Shown here: positions 62,649 through 64,000 of the stretch, in pieces
Layout of the letters: every line of letters starts with the position of its first letter
Position numbering within the stretch: the first letter of the stretch is position 1
Assembly (NCBI GenBank): GCA_965229565.1
Contig: OZ245888.1
Span: 1,302,001-1,366,000, forward strand
Origin: JANQNX01 sp040217095
GTDB lineage: Bacteria > Pseudomonadota > Gammaproteobacteria > Eutrophobiales > Eutrophobiaceae
Direction of reading: 5' to 3'
Length of the DNA: 64,000 nt
Notes under the pieces: model-generated
Database searches by the model: none
The model's input: only the letters and a program-made list of their open reading frames with translations
Told to the model about the DNA's origin: nothing
Translations under genes and position numbers: made by a program

Positions 62649-62663
62649 ATATAGGTCTCATTA

Positions 62664-64000
62664 TTAAAATTGAATATCAAGGCGATCTCTGTCGATATTC
62701 TCTAATGTTGCATTAATGCCTTTTTCAGCATAATCGAGCATGTCGCGGTTGATCTGCGAATTGGCATCTATAATCTCTGGTGTCACAAAGATAACCAGTT
62801 CTGTCTTGTCATCCCGGAAAGATTCCGAACGGAATAACCTGCCAAGAATAGGAATGTCTTTCAGGAACTTGATGCCATTGATGCTTTCGGCTGCCTGTTG
62901 ATCTATCAGGCCTGACATCACCAGTGTTTCACCCGTTTTTAGTATCACATCGGCCTCTGTCTTGCGGCTCAGAAGACCCGGGACACCGCCAATTGCGACA
63001 TCAAAATCCAGTGAACTGAGTTCGGTCATGACGTTTGCTCGTATATTGTTATTGCGGTCAATTTCAGGTTTCACCGTGAGCGAGATACCGTACTCCTTGA
63101 ACTCGATGGTGGTGCCGTTGATGTTTGAGATTTCGATCGGAAATTCACCACCCGCCAGAAATGTGGCTTCACCGCCACTGCGAGCGGTAAGCCTGGGTTC
63201 AGCCAGGATAACGGCATCACCGGTATTTTCAGCAAAATTGATACGGGATGTCAGTTCGGCTGCAATGCCGAAGTAACCCAACGGGCTATCCGCTGAACCA
63301 ATCGGCAGGTCACCCGCAGAAAACGTATCGTCGGAACTGGGTCGAAATACCGAGTTGTTCTCGGCATCAAATGCGAACGCGGCAGCCGGACCGGCAACCG
63401 ATGATCCCCAGGAGATACCAAGCGTTTCGGTAAAGGATTTACTGAACTCGGTAATCTTGATGTTCATCAACACCATCTTGTTGTCCGGCATATTGGCATC
63501 CAGGCTGGCGCGCTGGGTCAGGTCCATGAGTTCACTGAAGGCTGCCTGGACAGTCTCGATGGCCTCTGCATAACCGTTGTCAATCAGACCACTGAGGACA
63601 ATATTCTCGCCCACTATGCGCACATTCAGGCCTTCAACCTCTGACAGCAGGTCCTCGATTTCAATCTTTTTTCGGACAAGGTCGTTAATTGCAAAATTGG
63701 TGCTGTTCAATACTTTAGGAAACGCTTCTTTGACGGCGGCTATATTTGCCTCGTTGCCGAAGGCGATTTGGCCGCTAAGCACGATACGATCACCAACGAT
63801 GGACACGTACAGACCGGGAATGTCACCCAGTAGCTGCTCTACTGCGTCCTTTTGTTGTACCAGGCTGGTAGCGGTATCGCTGACATGAATCATGTAGTCT
63901 CTTTCAGAACCGTTGCTGAACCAGACATGAATATTACTGGAGCCTTCCCCTTCGCCAATGAGAATCAGCTGGCCGTTTTGTAATAGTGAATTACTGACTA
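62664..64000 (-). CDS. rcpA: Tad secretin RcpA/CpaC (5' truncated by window edge)
   Basis: The outer-membrane secretin channel of the Tad system. The frame is open to the right edge, with upstream codons V-S-N-S-L-L-Q-N-G-Q-L-I-L-I-G-E-G-E-G continuing into NIHVWFSNGS, which matches the CpaC N-terminal domain. The ATG at 63893 is therefore internal. Two BON-like repeats follow (VSIVGDRIVLSGQI and VRIVGENIVLSGLI). The secretin core contains EPRLTARSGGEATFLAGGEF and VMSGLIDQQAAESINGIKFL. The last segment DIPILGRLFRSESF is diagnostic. About 445 residues are visible. It lies 15 bases before tadA. Confidence 0.94.
   Translation of the reverse strand, partial: VSNSLLQNGQLILIGEGEGSSNIHVWFSNGSERDYMIHVSDTATSLVQQKDAVEQLLGDIPGLYVSIVGDRIVLSGQIAFGNEANIAAVKEAFPKVLNSTNFAINDLVRKKIEIEDLLSEVEGLNVRIVGENIVLSGLIDNGYAEAIETVQAAFSELMDLTQRASLDANMPDNKMVLMNIKITEFSKSFTETLGISWGSSVAGPAAAFAFDAENNSVFRPSSDDTFSAGDLPIGSADSPLGYFGIAAELTSRINFAENTGDAVILAEPRLTARSGGEATFLAGGEFPIEISNINGTTIEFKEYGISLTVKPEIDRNNNIRANVMTELSSLDFDVAIGGVPGLLSRKTEADVILKTGETLVMSGLIDQQAAESINGIKFLKDIPILGRLFRSESFRDDKTELVIFVTPEIIDANSQINRDMLDYAEKGINATLENIDRDRLDIQF

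Noticed and set aside
63891..63893. ATG as the start of the secretin gene
   Set aside because: The same frame continues to the window edge with residues typical of the CpaC/RcpA N-terminal domain.
1..64000. CRISPR arrays, tRNA or rRNA genes, insertion sequences, prophage
   Set aside because: No regularly spaced repeats, no recognisable RNA genes and no transposase or integrase frames were found; intergenic gaps are too short for most of these.

Overview
The window is ordinary chromosomal DNA from a non-enteric gammaproteobacterium. Base composition looks close to balanced, coding density is high, and I see no rRNA, tRNA, insertion sequence, prophage or CRISPR array. The lineage call rests on gene order. 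The blocks greA-rlmE-ftsH-glmM, fimV-truA-trpF-trpB-trpA-accD-folC-dedD-cvpA-purF, rnfE-nth and fdxA/mutS are gammaproteobacterial neighbourhoods. The organism makes polyhydroxybutyrate (phaA, phaB, phaR and a phasin), runs an oxidative TCA cycle, salvages methylthioadenosine and assembles Tad-type pili. I cannot name the species.

Region 1 (1-21269) is mainly housekeeping. It holds the 3' part of greA, rlmE, ftsH and glmM, then a divergent Spx-like gene and dapD on the minus strand, a DMT transporter, leuB and asd. Next come two FimV-type genes in tandem, and then a long co-directional run from truA through trpFBA, accD, folC, a SPOR protein, cvpA and purF. Region 2 (21270-25440) is the minus-strand PHB cluster phaA-phaB-phaR-phasin with a LysR regulator upstream. 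Nearly identical dyads lie upstream of phaA and of the phasin gene, and the phasin copy overlaps the -10 of a good promoter. Region 3 (25441-33910) has sucA-sucB-lpd (minus) diverging from gltA-mdh (plus) across the only gene-free gap longer than 300 bases.

Region 4 (33911-41690) holds a HAD phosphatase, rppH, a small secreted protein, a carboxynorspermidine-decarboxylase-like gene, a secreted cupin, methionine-salvage genes mtnB-mtnD-mtnC, a membrane protein, mpl and a LON-domain protein. Region 5 (41687-46341) has an FAH-family hydrolase, a GT4 glycosyltransferase with an LpxH-like phosphoesterase, an unknown small gene behind a long inverted repeat, an orphan RnfE-like membrane protein and nth. 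Region 6 (46356-50406) is signalling: a DUF1841 protein, a GAF-SpoIIE phosphatase, an anti-sigma-type kinase and a STAS protein form one coupled operon, facing an FHA protein and a PP2C phosphatase. Region 7 (50579-57356) has a DUF4124 protein, an HDOD protein, fdxA, a two-gene ABC-2 transporter and mutS. Region 8 (57406-64000) is part of a Tad pilus operon: TadE-like, TPR lipoprotein, DUF192, tadC, tadB, FHA-tadA and the secretin rcpA, which runs off the right edge.

I found no wholly new system that I can defend. The best leads are the paired PHB operators, the RnfE remnant next to nth without the other rnf genes, the stand-alone FimV N-domain paralogue, the kinase-less FHA/PP2C pair beside an Rsb-type partner switch, the Tad operon with an FHA-fused ATPase and an embedded DUF192 gene, and the outward-facing inverted repeat at 44548-44599.
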